A stretch of 64,000 nucleotides of DNA from Planctomycetaceae bacterium (GTDB lineage: Bacteria; Planctomycetota; Planctomycetia; Planctomycetales; Planctomycetaceae), in the NCBI GenBank assembly GCA_041398825.1, contig JAWKTX010000008.1:62001-126000 (forward strand), in the 5' to 3' direction. The notes beneath the pieces are model-generated. The model was not told the DNA's origin, did no database searches, and was given only the letters and a program-made list of their open reading frames with translations. The position numbers and the translations under genes were made by a program. Shown here piece after piece: positions 10,301 through 19,185 of this stretch (position 1 is its first letter; each line of letters opens with the position of its first letter).

Positions 10301-11275
10301 GCCCTGAACCTGATCAGTCTGGACATTCGCGACAGCATCCTTGATGACAACGGTGATGACGCTGCACTCGGTCGAGAAACAGTCTTCTCCGAATACGACG
10401 AACGCCTGAACGACGACACCACCACAGTCTTTGACCAGTGGGACAACCCGTTTCTGGTCACGATGCTTCGTAACACGATCATCGACAATTCAACGGATGC
10501 GGTTGTCATCGGAAGTCTGAGCGGTGCGAATGGTGCCCACCTGGGTATCGATCTCGATCGCAACAACTTTACCCTGACGGACACAACAAATCCGACGACC
10601 CCGCTTGATCCGGCGTATCCGATCAACACATTCGACTCAAATCGTCTGCGTGACGATGCCATTGTTGTTCGATGGAATGGGCCAACGCTGCAAAACTACA
10701 CAACCAACACCATCACTCTTTCCGGGACTGCACCTCAAACGGCATTTGATCTGCTGACGCTGTCCACAACGGACCAGCTGGACCTTAACCTGAGCGGCAA
10801 CCAACTGCTGTCGACGGTCACCGGCACAATTACCGGTCAGCAAACAGGCTTGCTGATGCGAACGTTCGGTCAGTCGATCAGCAGTATCACGAGCAACAAT
10901 TTCCAGTTTGCCGGGGGAGAAGGCCGCGGGATGGAATTCTCACTTGCCGCTTCCACCAACATGAGCATCGCAGGCAACTCGATTCTGGACGCAACGGACG
11001 GTGGGGCAGGTATCATCTTCACCTCTGTCGCTCAGCCTTCGACAATCGGAATCAACAACAACTCCATTGTTCTGTTTGACGTCAACACCACGGGAATCGA
11101 AGAAGGGATCGTGTTCAACTCTGTGTCCGGCACCGTGAATCTGATTGGTAACCAGAACAACCTGATTCAACTGGGGAATCCCAACAGCCAGAACGCGTTT
11201 ATCGAAACGATCTTCTTCATGCCAGCCGGAACAAATAACGGCCAGATTATCGTGAACGGTATTCAGGTACCGTAA
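7346..11275 (+). CDS. Large outer-membrane protein: inverse-autotransporter-like barrel plus parallel beta-helix passenger
   Basis: The ATG at 7346 follows GAGGA at good spacing and begins a signal peptide (MKTVRTYKSWLKK...SASAAYSQS); an upstream GTG at 7319 is less likely. Residues about 85-285 alternate polar and hydrophobic positions with repeated glycine/tyrosine strands (FGSGYRHYIPELDIVVGG, LFGGGYYYEGQNIDGFAGW, VSFSVALHFGG), resembling the intimin/invasin inverse-autotransporter barrel. From about residue 400 to the C-terminus there are many repeats of the type N-x-G-x-G-I-x-(I/V/L)-x-(N/D), such as GNAVTMNSDTQLSGFIIDS, typical of a right-handed parallel beta-helix. Barrel first and passenger C-terminal is the inverse-autotransporter order. 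The likely role is a surface-exposed adhesin or carbohydrate-interacting fibre; no enzymatic motif is seen. It is 1309 aa and appears monocistronic, with a palindrome downstream before mfd. Confidence 0.8.
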   Translation: MKTVRTYKSWLKKLIQFATASTLMVSASAAYSQSPTYGRTPWDGPASGAASGVIDSNQRGFGVAFRAGHIAGHTVGRRESISNIALTPYVSPVENGLLFGDSRLSMGNNGNLVWSFGSGYRHYIPELDIVVGGNGYVDYDELTGSRLKQWGVGAEILANRWEARGNAYQTYGVTSAMTGTAIDQNSVAFVGQNIQFTRINYFAEGMRGFDSEIGMLLPGDIAERFDLRLFGGGYYYEGQNIDGFAGWNSRLQADISDRVELGLNLTNDRTFNTTVSFSVALHFGGFQSQEHTQRSAIQRFADPVRRNMNVVTAETGVALPGQVATNPLTNLPFTVAHVNSNDLIGPFTGTVTDPFNSLTTGLGSGADVVFVHAGSQFNALPDNVVNLAPGQQLLGEGLITAVSGDRIVQNTLSLGGLGTIQLPGSPTFLASNQTLARPTILNSVGNAVTMNSDTQLSGFIIDSPTGHGIFANGASDIIINDVLIQNAGGSGIELLNTADTTSIRNTIIDSVVGPAFHVDGGDGRIGFTSTSTNEDPSFAAIINSSQQAVLIENMTGGSVNMTGSTIDDTGALGVLIQNNAGNVTIDNANIVGATGTGIAVLNSSGVNTFRDTIRSATTIDGSVGNSVDIQNLAAGGQVFFENLSILNRQAGGINVVNNAGRVSFNGVNSGVVIGPAAAGTSAAVSVSGSQSGGTVSFIRPLTITGSNGRGIEILSNLSGSIFAASGAVSITGSANESIAIVNDAGETNFSGGTSIASRQDIGILIQNSSGPISFQTGTNIDNAALSVESGVRIEGSQSSVSFESLAVTNAIGNPAVSLVNNVAGVLGDPLLAFTDLVITSTGADGLFGFNNSRIRVSNGTITTTGASAVDIEESGINITLEQVNSSASPDFGIRLVETNKTNGFNLFRVTGDQTQLVVGSGGLISAAGEAGVLTMNGGQTELNYMLLDDNQNGIVVMNSGLAVDDDQYMRLYNSRISRSDVRGVYALNLISLDIRDSILDDNGDDAALGRETVFSEYDERLNDDTTTVFDQWDNPFLVTMLRNTIIDNSTDAVVIGSLSGANGAHLGIDLDRNNFTLTDTTNPTTPLDPAYPINTFDSNRLRDDAIVVRWNGPTLQNYTTNTITLSGTAPQTAFDLLTLSTTDQLDLNLSGNQLLSTVTGTITGQQTGLLMRTFGQSISSITSNNFQFAGGEGRGMEFSLAASTNMSIAGNSILDATDGGAGIIFTSVAQPSTIGINNNSIVLFDVNTTGIEEGIVFNSVSGTVNLIGNQNNLIQLGNPNSQNAFIETIFFMPAGTNNGQIIVNGIQVP

Positions 11276-11290
11276 CCCCTGGAAAATGCG

Positions 11291-11313
11291 AGGCGGATTC
11301 CTAGAATCCGCCT
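11291..11313. terminator. Perfect 10-bp inverted repeat between the beta-helix gene and mfd
   Basis: AGGCGGATTC, loop CTA, GAATCCGCCT. The stem is perfect but no T-run follows. It ends three bases before the mfd ATG and occupies the place where a Shine-Dalgarno sequence would be, so it could be a terminator, a REP-like element or a translational brake on mfd. Confidence 0.45.
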
Positions 11314-11316
11314 GCT

Positions 11317-14300
11317 ATGTCTATCGACGGCTTACAGCAGGTCCCTGTTTCGCTTGCTGAACTGGCCACGCTGATAGGCGCACTTCCTGGCTTTCCGGAT
11401 GTCACCGCATCGCTGACTGCCGGAAACAGTGCCGCCATCAACGGAGCCTGGGGCTCTTCCTGCGCGCTGAGCGTATCCGCTTTGGCCGCCCATTGCCCCC
11501 ATCATACGCTTGTGGTTGTCCTTCCCACGATTCGCGATGCTGAAGAGTTCGCAGACGAACTCAGCGATCTGACCACCCGCACCGTTCGTCTGTTCCCTGC
11601 CTGGGAATCTCTGCCAACGGAGCATGATCTCAGCGACAGCACCTTCGCTGCTCGCATGAGTACGGTACGACGGTTGACCGAAGGCGTGGCAGATGACGAA
11701 TCGGCCATGATCGTGGTCACCTGTCTGCCGGCATTGCTGCAGCCGGTTCCATCGCGGAAAATGATTGCAGAAGCGACGCGCACGATCTGTGTCGGAGATG
11801 AGCTTAATCTGGGGGAATTCACCGACTGGCTGATGGAGCGGGGGTTCGAACGCGTCACCGCTGTGGAACTGCCGGGCGAATTCAGCATCCACGGCGGAAT
11901 TCTGGATATCTTCCCGCCAGCCGAATCCGACCCGTTTCGAATTGAGTTGTTTGGCGACGAGATTGAATCAATCCGCAGCTTCGATGTGGAGTCTCAGCGA
12001 CGACTGCATGATCTCTCGAGTATCCCGCTGACAGCCACGCGGCCCATCCAGAGCACGACTGAAACGCCCAGCGAGTCTGCTTCAGCGGCTTCAATCCTTC
12101 AGGACGGTGAAAGCCTGATTGATGCAATGCCCGCGTTCAGTATTGTTGTGCTGAGCGACATGCAGCAATCCATCAGCGAAGGCAGGCTCTACCTGCAGCG
12201 TCTGGCGAGCCCGGTTGGGCTTTTTGGTGTCGACGCCACGATGGCTCGACTGGTCGAATTCCCCTCAGTCACAATCGATGCACTTGGCGCAGACAGCTAC
12301 GAAACGACCTGTCATCTGAAGATTGAGCAGCTCGAACGATTCTCCGGCAGCCGACAGGATGCCCTGAATGAACTGACGGAACTCCTGTCTCCGGAAGATC
12401 AGGTGCTTCTTTGTTGCCACAACGCAGCCGAACAGCAGCGACTGCGTGAGCTCGTCGAAGAAGCCGAAAAAAACGTTCCATTAGGTCTCAGCCCGCGTCT
12501 GAACCTTTGCGTTGGCCGACTTCGCCGCGGCTTCCGCATGTTGCTGCCATCCGGTGGACTGGTCGTTCTCAGCGATAACGAATTGTTCTCGCGCGCTCAG
12601 GTCAGAACCATCGCCCCGAAGAAGCGGCGCACTCCTGACTCACGAGCCATTGACACATTTCTGGATCTGCGCGACGGAGATCTGGTTGTCCATGTATCGC
12701 ACGGTATCGCCCGATATCGCGGGATGACCATGGTCGATAGTGAGACGCAGAAAGAAGAGCACCTGCTGCTGGAATTTCGGGACAATGTCGTTGTTTACGT
12801 TCCGGTATCGCTGATCCATCTCGTTCAGAAATACATTGGACCAGCCAAGACAACACCCGAACTTTCCAGATTTGGCGGAACAGCCTGGACCCGGAAGAAA
12901 GAGCAGGTGGCCGATGCCGTCATGGATATGGCGGCCGACATGCTCAACCTGCAGGCTCAGCGCGCATCGAAACCCGGACTGCAGTGCAAGCCGGATTCGC
13001 ATATGCAGCAGGAATACGAACAGGCATTTCCCTATCCGGAAACTCCGGACCAGCTGACGGCCATCATCGACTTCAAAGGCGATATGGAAAGTCCGCGTCC
13101 CATGGATCGGCTGATCTGTGGAGACGTTGGGTTTGGCAAGACGGAAGTCGCAATGCGTGCCGTCTTCAAAGCTGTTGATAATGGGCGGCAGGCGGCCGTT
13201 CTGGTGCCGACCACAGTTCTGGCCGAACAGCACTATCGAACGTTTACTCAGCGGATGGCCGAGTTTCCGATCAATATCGAAATGCTGTCTCGATTTCGGT
13301 CGGCAGCCGAACAAAAGAAGATCATCGAAAAGGTTGCAGCCGGCGAGATCGACGTGCTGATCGGTACGCATCGCCTCGTCTCGAAGGATGTAAAGTTCAA
13401 AGACCTGGGCCTGCTTGTCATCGACGAAGAGCAAAAATTTGGCGTCAAAGTTAAGGATCGACTGAAACACCTGAGGCTCGAAGTGGACGTTCTCACTTTG
13501 ACAGCGACGCCCATCCCCAGAACGCTGCACATGTCTCTGCTTGGCATTCGTGACATCAGCAACCTGACGACTCCCCCACGAGATCGCATGCCCATTGAAA
13601 CTCGCGTCGGCCGGTTCGATGAAAGCCTGATTCGCAGTGCCATCATGCGAGAACTTAACCGAGGCGGGCAGGTCTACTTTGTTCACAATCGGGTCAACGA
13701 TATTCAGATCATTGCCGACCGAATCAAAGCTATTGTGCCGGAAGCCACGCTGACCATCGCGCACGGACAGATGAAAGAAGATGAACTTGAATGCGCGATG
13801 CTGGATTTTGTCGGCGGCCGGGCAGATATCCTGCTGGCAACGACCATCATCGAAAGCGGACTCGACATCCCGAATGCGAACACCATGTTCATCCACCAGG
13901 CCGACATCTATGGTCTGGCCGACATGCACCAGCTGCGTGGTCGAGTTGGTCGCGATCGTCATCGGGCATATTGCTATCTTCTGCTGGAAGAAGGAAAGGC
14001 TGTCACACCCAAAGCAACTCGGCGTCTGAAAGCCATCGAAGAATACAGCGAACTGGGCGCCGGATTCCGGATCGCCATGCGCGACCTGGAAATACGCGGC
14101 GCAGGAAATATTCTGGGAACCGAACAGAGCGGTAACATTGCGGCTGTGGGATATGAACTTTACTGCCAGTTGCTGGAAAACGCCGTCCGGTCAGCAAAGA
14201 AACAGCCACTGCGTTATCAGCGGCACGTGAAGATTGAACTGCCTGTGGCGGCCTACATTCCCGACAAATACGTCAGCGAACCAAGACTGAAAATCGAAGT

Positions 14301-14661
14301 CTATCGACGCCTGTCTCAGGCAAATCGACTGGACCAGTTAAGCGAACTGGAAGAAGAGCTGCGAGATCGATTCGGCCCGATTCCGACGCCAACACGCCGG
14401 ATGATCAATCTGCGGGAACTGAATCTGCGAGCCCTCGCCTGGGGACTCGAAAACATTCACGTTCAGGAGGGTTATGCCATTCTGCGTTATCGAAAATCAA
14501 AGCTCATCCATATGCTTTCACACCTGCATCGGGGACACCTGAAAGTCGTCGACACGCACGACGCCTACTGGCCCCTGGACGCCAATGAGCAAGACGGCCC
14601 GGCCGTGCTTGATGAACTTCTGGAAGCCTTCAAAGTCGCCGAACCGCCCATGCCCGATTGA
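11317..14661 (+). CDS. mfd: Transcription-repair coupling factor Mfd
   Basis: The 1114-aa protein has full-length Mfd architecture. The N-terminal UvrB-homology module (about 30-330) includes FSIHGGILDIFPP. The RNA-polymerase-interacting CarD-like domain (about 440-510) includes LVVHVSHGIARYRGM. The RecG-like translocase (about 560-950) has Walker A GDVGFGKTEVAMRA, DEEQ (VIDEEQKFGVK), TATPIPRTLHMSL and the motif VI region QLRGRVGRDRHRAYCYLL. A C-terminal TRCF domain follows (about 970-1090). It displaces stalled RNA polymerase and recruits UvrA for transcription-coupled repair. The start codon has no obvious ribosome site because a palindrome directly precedes it. The gene is convergent with the next one, with a 46-bp gap. 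Confidence 0.98.
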   Translation: MSIDGLQQVPVSLAELATLIGALPGFPDVTASLTAGNSAAINGAWGSSCALSVSALAAHCPHHTLVVVLPTIRDAEEFADELSDLTTRTVRLFPAWESLPTEHDLSDSTFAARMSTVRRLTEGVADDESAMIVVTCLPALLQPVPSRKMIAEATRTICVGDELNLGEFTDWLMERGFERVTAVELPGEFSIHGGILDIFPPAESDPFRIELFGDEIESIRSFDVESQRRLHDLSSIPLTATRPIQSTTETPSESASAASILQDGESLIDAMPAFSIVVLSDMQQSISEGRLYLQRLASPVGLFGVDATMARLVEFPSVTIDALGADSYETTCHLKIEQLERFSGSRQDALNELTELLSPEDQVLLCCHNAAEQQRLRELVEEAEKNVPLGLSPRLNLCVGRLRRGFRMLLPSGGLVVLSDNELFSRAQVRTIAPKKRRTPDSRAIDTFLDLRDGDLVVHVSHGIARYRGMTMVDSETQKEEHLLLEFRDNVVVYVPVSLIHLVQKYIGPAKTTPELSRFGGTAWTRKKEQVADAVMDMAADMLNLQAQRASKPGLQCKPDSHMQQEYEQAFPYPETPDQLTAIIDFKGDMESPRPMDRLICGDVGFGKTEVAMRAVFKAVDNGRQAAVLVPTTVLAEQHYRTFTQRMAEFPINIEMLSRFRSAAEQKKIIEKVAAGEIDVLIGTHRLVSKDVKFKDLGLLVIDEEQKFGVKVKDRLKHLRLEVDVLTLTATPIPRTLHMSLLGIRDISNLTTPPRDRMPIETRVGRFDESLIRSAIMRELNRGGQVYFVHNRVNDIQIIADRIKAIVPEATLTIAHGQMKEDELECAMLDFVGGRADILLATTIIESGLDIPNANTMFIHQADIYGLADMHQLRGRVGRDRHRAYCYLLLEEGKAVTPKATRRLKAIEEYSELGAGFRIAMRDLEIRGAGNILGTEQSGNIAAVGYELYCQLLENAVRSAKKQPLRYQRHVKIELPVAAYIPDKYVSEPRLKIEVYRRLSQANRLDQLSELEEELRDRFGPIPTPTRRMINLRELNLRALAWGLENIHVQEGYAILRYRKSKLIHMLSHLHRGHLKVVDTHDAYWPLDANEQDGPAVLDELLEAFKVAEPPMPD

Positions 14662-14707
14662 GAAATGACCATCCATGGTCAACCATCGCACATCCTGCAC
14701 GGGCCCA

Positions 14708-16270
14708 TTAACTGAGTGCCGCCTGAATGCGCGTGATCAGCTTATTGTCAGGTTCCTGTGAGCCCCGAAAGGTGTTGGCGCAGGCCGCCAGATAAAACGG
14801 CCGCCTGGTCGGGCTGATATTGTAAAAATCCTCCATCGCCGCAGAGCTGAATTTGTAATCGTGTGCATCATTGCCCTTCAGGAAAACAAGGCGACGAGTC
14901 GCGTTGATGAAGTCCTGAGGGTCGTTTCCTGACGCAAGCCATTCCAGAGTACCATCGAATGCTGCTCCGGAATCTCGACGAATATTCGACAGAACTCTTT
15001 GCAGAGCTTCCTGGTTCGTACTGCCCGTGTTTGCGATTTCAAACGTCTCGAATCGTGTGTCGATTCGATCGTCTCTGAGTTTTCCACGCGACACCATTGC
15101 GTCGCGGAATTGCGGAAGAAACGCAGCTGCCTGAAGCAGTAACATACGTCGCGTTCGATCCGTGCCAACGTGATCGAACAGAAATCGCATGGCATTTGTT
15201 GTTGTGACAGCATGGAGGGCGACGATGCCCGATTGACGCATCATGAGTTCGCCGGCTGCCAGGTGAATCTGGTCCCAGATCGATTGCAGAGGTGAACCCG
15301 CGTTCAAAAGATCGACGACGGCGTCCACGGCATCTGTCGCACTGCCCGTTCGAATCGTTGAAAGAATGACGCGGGCGTCCGTCTTTACATTGTCGGAAGC
15401 AACGCTCTGAGTCCATCCCTCCCGAATATCGTCGGCAACTGTTTCGATGTATCGCCAGGATCGATCTGCCGCCAAATCCGCGTCCGACGGATTTGGTTCG
15501 CCGTTGTGATTTAACATGGCATATGCAAGCGACCGCATGACCGGTTCAGCGTGCTGCCAGCCGATGGTCTGCAGAGTGCGCCAGCCGTTCGCAAGATAGA
15601 TGGCCTTGTGACCGATGCTTCGAAAGTCGCGTGCTGCGAATTCTGCATACAGTTCCAATACCTGACCAGCTCCCAAATGGCGTGTCACCGAAGCAGCCGC
15701 CACGTCAGCTGCAGCCTCATCCCATTTTTTCATGGCCTGCCGAAATGCATGCACAGTTACGTCCGGAGCAGGCAGTTGTGATTCCTTCACGGCTGCCATC
15801 GTCCAGTCGCCTTCATTCACGTCACGTGCCTGAGAACTCTTAAATTCATCCAGCGCCCAGAAGATTGGAAGCCAGCGGTCTTCGGCGGGTGAAGCAAGAC
15901 TGGCCAAATGAGCCGAATTTACGACCAGTATGGCATGGAATTTAAATCCGACTGCCGGTCGAGGCTGTACGTTGCGGATACCTGCCAGGAACAAAGCGCC
16001 CAGAAGCTGCTGATAGTTCAGACCCGCCTTCACCTGCGATCCGATTTCTTCCATCAGCCGTTGTCGGGGGGTGTTTTCGATAAGCCGAACAAGTGGTTCA
16101 ATTTCAGGTCGAAACTGAACTGTGGAAGCAGTTGAACGGGCCTCTTCATCCGTAACGGGGGCAAGACCGGTCAGAATTGGCGTTCCTGCCGCATTGGTGC
16201 GGGTCCCGGCAAATACAGAGGATGCCAGCGCCGACCCGACAAATACGCGGCGATTCATTCTTTGTTTCAT
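14708..16270 (-). CDS. Tat-exported protein of unknown function
   Basis: A start at 16270 is supported by AGGAGG nine bases upstream. The 520-aa product opens with a twin-arginine-like signal (MKQRMNRRVFVGSALASSVFAG), so a folded, possibly cofactor-bearing protein is exported. The rest is a largely helical globular protein without a family I can name. Recurrent blocks include LNYQQLLGALFLAGIRN, HLGAGQVLELYAEFAARDFR and GHKAIYLANGWRTLQTIGW; several histidines (HKAIYLANG, HAEPVMR, HDYKF) could bind metal. It is convergent with mfd and divergent from the YkgJ-like gene. No neighbour suggests a pathway. Confidence 0.8.
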   Translation of the reverse strand: MKQRMNRRVFVGSALASSVFAGTRTNAAGTPILTGLAPVTDEEARSTASTVQFRPEIEPLVRLIENTPRQRLMEEIGSQVKAGLNYQQLLGALFLAGIRNVQPRPAVGFKFHAILVVNSAHLASLASPAEDRWLPIFWALDEFKSSQARDVNEGDWTMAAVKESQLPAPDVTVHAFRQAMKKWDEAAADVAAASVTRHLGAGQVLELYAEFAARDFRSIGHKAIYLANGWRTLQTIGWQHAEPVMRSLAYAMLNHNGEPNPSDADLAADRSWRYIETVADDIREGWTQSVASDNVKTDARVILSTIRTGSATDAVDAVVDLLNAGSPLQSIWDQIHLAAGELMMRQSGIVALHAVTTTNAMRFLFDHVGTDRTRRMLLLQAAAFLPQFRDAMVSRGKLRDDRIDTRFETFEIANTGSTNQEALQRVLSNIRRDSGAAFDGTLEWLASGNDPQDFINATRRLVFLKGNDAHDYKFSSAAMEDFYNISPTRRPFYLAACANTFRGSQEPDNKLITRIQAALS

Positions 16271-16494
16271 GGTACTGGTCCTCCTAAACAGGATAAATTC
16301 GATGTTTCGCTGCAAATCACAGCGCGTGCATCTGCATCTACAAGGGATTAGAATACCCCCGCGACGGGATTGCGAACGTTGTTGACAGCCGGAATTCCTT
16401 CGTCAGGACAAATTCATTCAGAAGTTCATCCCGCATTCCTTCAGGGGCCAGCCGACTTTCGCTGGTTCCATTCGTCAGAAACAAGGCCGGAAAT

Positions 16495-16923
16495 ATGTCT
16501 GCGACAGCACGAATGACACGTGAAAAATTGCCACCGGGTGAGGTGTTGTGTTCGTACTGTACTGCCCGGTGTTGTCGATATTTTGCTCTTGGCATCGACA
16601 GCCCGACGACATGGGCAGATTTCGACAACATGAGATGGTACATGATGCATGGAGCTGTGTCAGTCTTTGTGGACGACGACACGTGGTATCTGCTTGTTCA
16701 GGGTGATTGCAAACATCTGCAGGAAGACAACCTGTGCGGCGCCTATGAAACGCGTCCGGAAATCTGTCGAAAGTACACCACTGACAACTGCGAATACGAT
16801 GACGATGGACTGTACGACCAGTTCTTTGAAACTCCCGAACAGTTATGGGAGTACGCACACGCCGTTCTGCCAGCAAAGCCACGACGCAAACCCGGTGACC
16901 CGGTCAGCCTGACCGTTCTGTGA
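16495..16923 (+). CDS. YkgJ-family cysteine-cluster protein
   Basis: The 142-aa protein contains the YkgJ-type cysteine pattern: CSYCTARCC near residue 20, then C-K-H-L...LCGAYETRPEICRKY, where cysteines and tyrosine match the family. Such proteins are thought to bind zinc or an Fe-S cluster; the function is unknown. A second in-frame ATG at 16513 is an alternative start. It lies upstream of hisS on the same strand with an 83-bp gap. Confidence 0.85.
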   Translation: MSATARMTREKLPPGEVLCSYCTARCCRYFALGIDSPTTWADFDNMRWYMMHGAVSVFVDDDTWYLLVQGDCKHLQEDNLCGAYETRPEICRKYTTDNCEYDDDGLYDQFFETPEQLWEYAHAVLPAKPRRKPGDPVSLTVL

Positions 16924-17006
16924 AGGTGTTGCAAACGACACCGCGCCGACCATTCTTCATTTGAAGCTGAATCTCAGTATCCTCATTCACGGCTGTTTCT
17001 TTCTTC

Positions 17007-18365
17007 ATGACCAGTTCAAACGCTCGAAAAATCAAACCACAAACTCTCCGCGGATTTCGTGACTTTCTGCCCGACCAGATGATGGCTCGTGAACATCTGA
17101 TTGATACAGCCCGGGCTGTGTATCGCAGCTACGGATTCGCTCCCATTGACACCCCTGCGCTGGAATACGCCGAAGTCCTGCTTGGCAAGGGAGGCGAAGA
17201 ATCAGACAAGCAGGTGTTCAGATTTATGGATCAGGGCGATCGCGATGTCGCGATGCGTTTTGACCTGACGGTGCCTCTCGCGCGGTTCGCAGCTCAGCAC
17301 GCCCAGGAACTGGGAACTCCGTTTCGTCGTTACCACATCGGTCCAGTCTGGCGCGGCGAACGACCCGCCCGCGGACGCTTTCGGGAATTTATGCAGTGCG
17401 ACTTCGATACGATCGGAACGAAAAGTAACACCGCAGACATTGAAACGCTGTTCGTCATCAACGATTTGATCGAACGGATTGGATTCGAACGCTTCACCAT
17501 TCGTATCAATAATCGCTGCGTACTGAATGGGCTGCTCGAGAAGAATGGGGTGATGGAACATGCCGTCGGTATCCTGCGGGCACTCGACAAACTGGACAAG
17601 ATCGGTCGAGACGCGGTTGTCACCGAAATGGTTGAGAAAGTGGGTATCACAGAACAGCAGGCCGGTCAGGTCCTCGACATGGCACAACTGCAGGGGTCAC
17701 CCGATGAGATCATGTCGGCTCTGGAAATTATGCTGGCTGGCAGCGCGACGGGCGAACCAGGACTGGCAAATCTGAGAGAATTGTTCAGTGCTGCAAAAGC
17801 GTGCGGGCTTCCCGCCGAACGTGTTTCACTGGATGTATCAATCGCACGAGGTCTGGACTATTACACCGGAACAATTTACGAAACATTGCTGGGTGACTTG
17901 CCCGGCATCGGTTCGATCTGCTCTGGCGGTCGATACGATAATCTTGCCGAACTGTTTACTTCGCAACAACTGCCGGGAGTGGGAGCCAGCCTCGGACTGG
18001 ACCGTATGCTGGCGGCCATGGACGAGCTGGGAATGACTCGCAAAGCGACAACCCCGGCCCCCGTTCTGGTGACAATGTTTGATGAAGCCTGTTCAGCCTC
18101 GTACCTGGCCATGGGGCGACAACTTCGTCAGGCGGGTATTGGCGCAGAAGTGTATCCTGAAGCAAAAGGCATCGGCAAACAGATGAAGTACGCCGACAAG
18201 AAGGGATTTCAAATCGCCCTGATTGCTGGTGCAGATGAATTTGCCGCCGGACAATGGCAGATTCGGAATCTGGCGGATGGTTCACAGTCGGCATGTGACT
18301 CAGACAGCGTTGTCAGCACCGTCCAGACGATGCTGATAGAGTCTCCGCAGGATCGCCGTCACTGA
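17007..18365 (+). CDS. hisS: Histidine-tRNA ligase
   Basis: The 452-aa class II aminoacyl-tRNA synthetase charges tRNA-His. Motif 1 lies around residue 35-55. Motif 2 is RRYHIGPVWRGERPARGRFREFMQCDFD (shown in parts: YHIGPVWRGE and GRFREFMQCDFD). The histidine-binding motif is SIARGLDYYTGTIYE, and motif 3 lies near GVGASLGLDRML. The C-terminal anticodon-binding domain (about 345-440) is present. Length fits the family. It is followed closely by the NIPSNAP gene. Confidence 0.97.
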   Translation: MTSSNARKIKPQTLRGFRDFLPDQMMAREHLIDTARAVYRSYGFAPIDTPALEYAEVLLGKGGEESDKQVFRFMDQGDRDVAMRFDLTVPLARFAAQHAQELGTPFRRYHIGPVWRGERPARGRFREFMQCDFDTIGTKSNTADIETLFVINDLIERIGFERFTIRINNRCVLNGLLEKNGVMEHAVGILRALDKLDKIGRDAVVTEMVEKVGITEQQAGQVLDMAQLQGSPDEIMSALEIMLAGSATGEPGLANLRELFSAAKACGLPAERVSLDVSIARGLDYYTGTIYETLLGDLPGIGSICSGGRYDNLAELFTSQQLPGVGASLGLDRMLAAMDELGMTRKATTPAPVLVTMFDEACSASYLAMGRQLRQAGIGAEVYPEAKGIGKQMKYADKKGFQIALIAGADEFAAGQWQIRNLADGSQSACDSDSVVSTVQTMLIESPQDRRH

Positions 18366-18416
18366 CAGTGTCTTGTTTCTCCCGGTCATTCGAAAACAAC
18401 AGTAGAAAGAACTCAA

Positions 18417-18854
18417 ATGAATCAAAAACAATTTGCAATGGGCCTGATCTGCGGAGTGATGATCAGCATCGCCGGACTTCAGCTAACACCGTTCACCACA
18501 GTCAACGCGGTCGAATCAAAAACAGAAGCGTCATGGCTCTACGAACTGCGAACATATACCACCCCGGAAGGCAAGCTGGACGCTCTGAATGCTCGGTTCC
18601 GCGAACACACGATGCGGATCTTTGAAAAACATGGGATGAAGAATATTGCCTACTGGAATCCAACAGATAAGCCAAACACTCTGATCTATGTGATTGCTCA
18701 TAAAGATGCAGATGCGGCGAAGGCATCGTGGGACGCATTTCGACAAGACCCCGAATGGAAAAAAGTTGCAGAAGAAACACAGCGGGATGGAAAAATCGTG
18801 TCGAAAGTGGAGTCGGTCTATATGACAGCCACCGACTATTCGCCCATGAAATAG
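18417..18854 (+). CDS. Secreted NIPSNAP-family protein
   Basis: A signal-like N-terminus (MNQKQFAMGLICGVMISIAGL) precedes a NIPSNAP/dimeric alpha-beta barrel domain (residues about 38-140). The domain opens with the family's YELRTYTTPEGKLDALNARF and includes YWNPTDKPNTLIYVIAHKD. Members are common in planctomycetes; the biochemical role is unclear. It lies 51 bp downstream of hisS and is followed by a strong terminator, so it may be co-transcribed with hisS. Confidence 0.9.
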   Translation: MNQKQFAMGLICGVMISIAGLQLTPFTTVNAVESKTEASWLYELRTYTTPEGKLDALNARFREHTMRIFEKHGMKNIAYWNPTDKPNTLIYVIAHKDADAAKASWDAFRQDPEWKKVAEETQRDGKIVSKVESVYMTATDYSPMK

Positions 18855-18898
18855 ACCACAACAGACGCTCACCAGCCACTCAGGCAGCCTGAGAAATT

Positions 18899-18945
18899 AT
18901 CCCACCCCGGACAGCCCATGGGCCTTCTGGTGTGGGATTTTTTTT
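18899..18945 (+). terminator. Rho-independent terminator after the NIPSNAP gene
   Basis: The outer stem ATCCCAC...GTGGGAT encloses an inner pairing (GCCCATGGGC) and is followed by an eight-T run. Confidence 0.85.
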
Positions 18946-19185
18946 GCCATACCAACACCGGCACTCCCGCAAGGCCTGCGATCAGATTGACGACGCTATT
19001 GTCATCCTGATGACGGTACCGGCAGTTTTCGCCGGAGTACAGAATCGACGTAACCTGTTCTTTATATGGAGGTTACACTGCAATCTATTCGGCTGGCATG
19101 GCGTTTGATCTCTTTGCTCCCCGACGTCGAACGATTTGTTCGACCAGCATTGGCAACTGTCAGACTTCATCGGGAGACGGCGATC

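Noticed and set aside
12640..13962. A 440-codon minus-strand open frame
   Set aside because: It lies wholly inside mfd, which is certain; it has no motif and is a codon-bias shadow.
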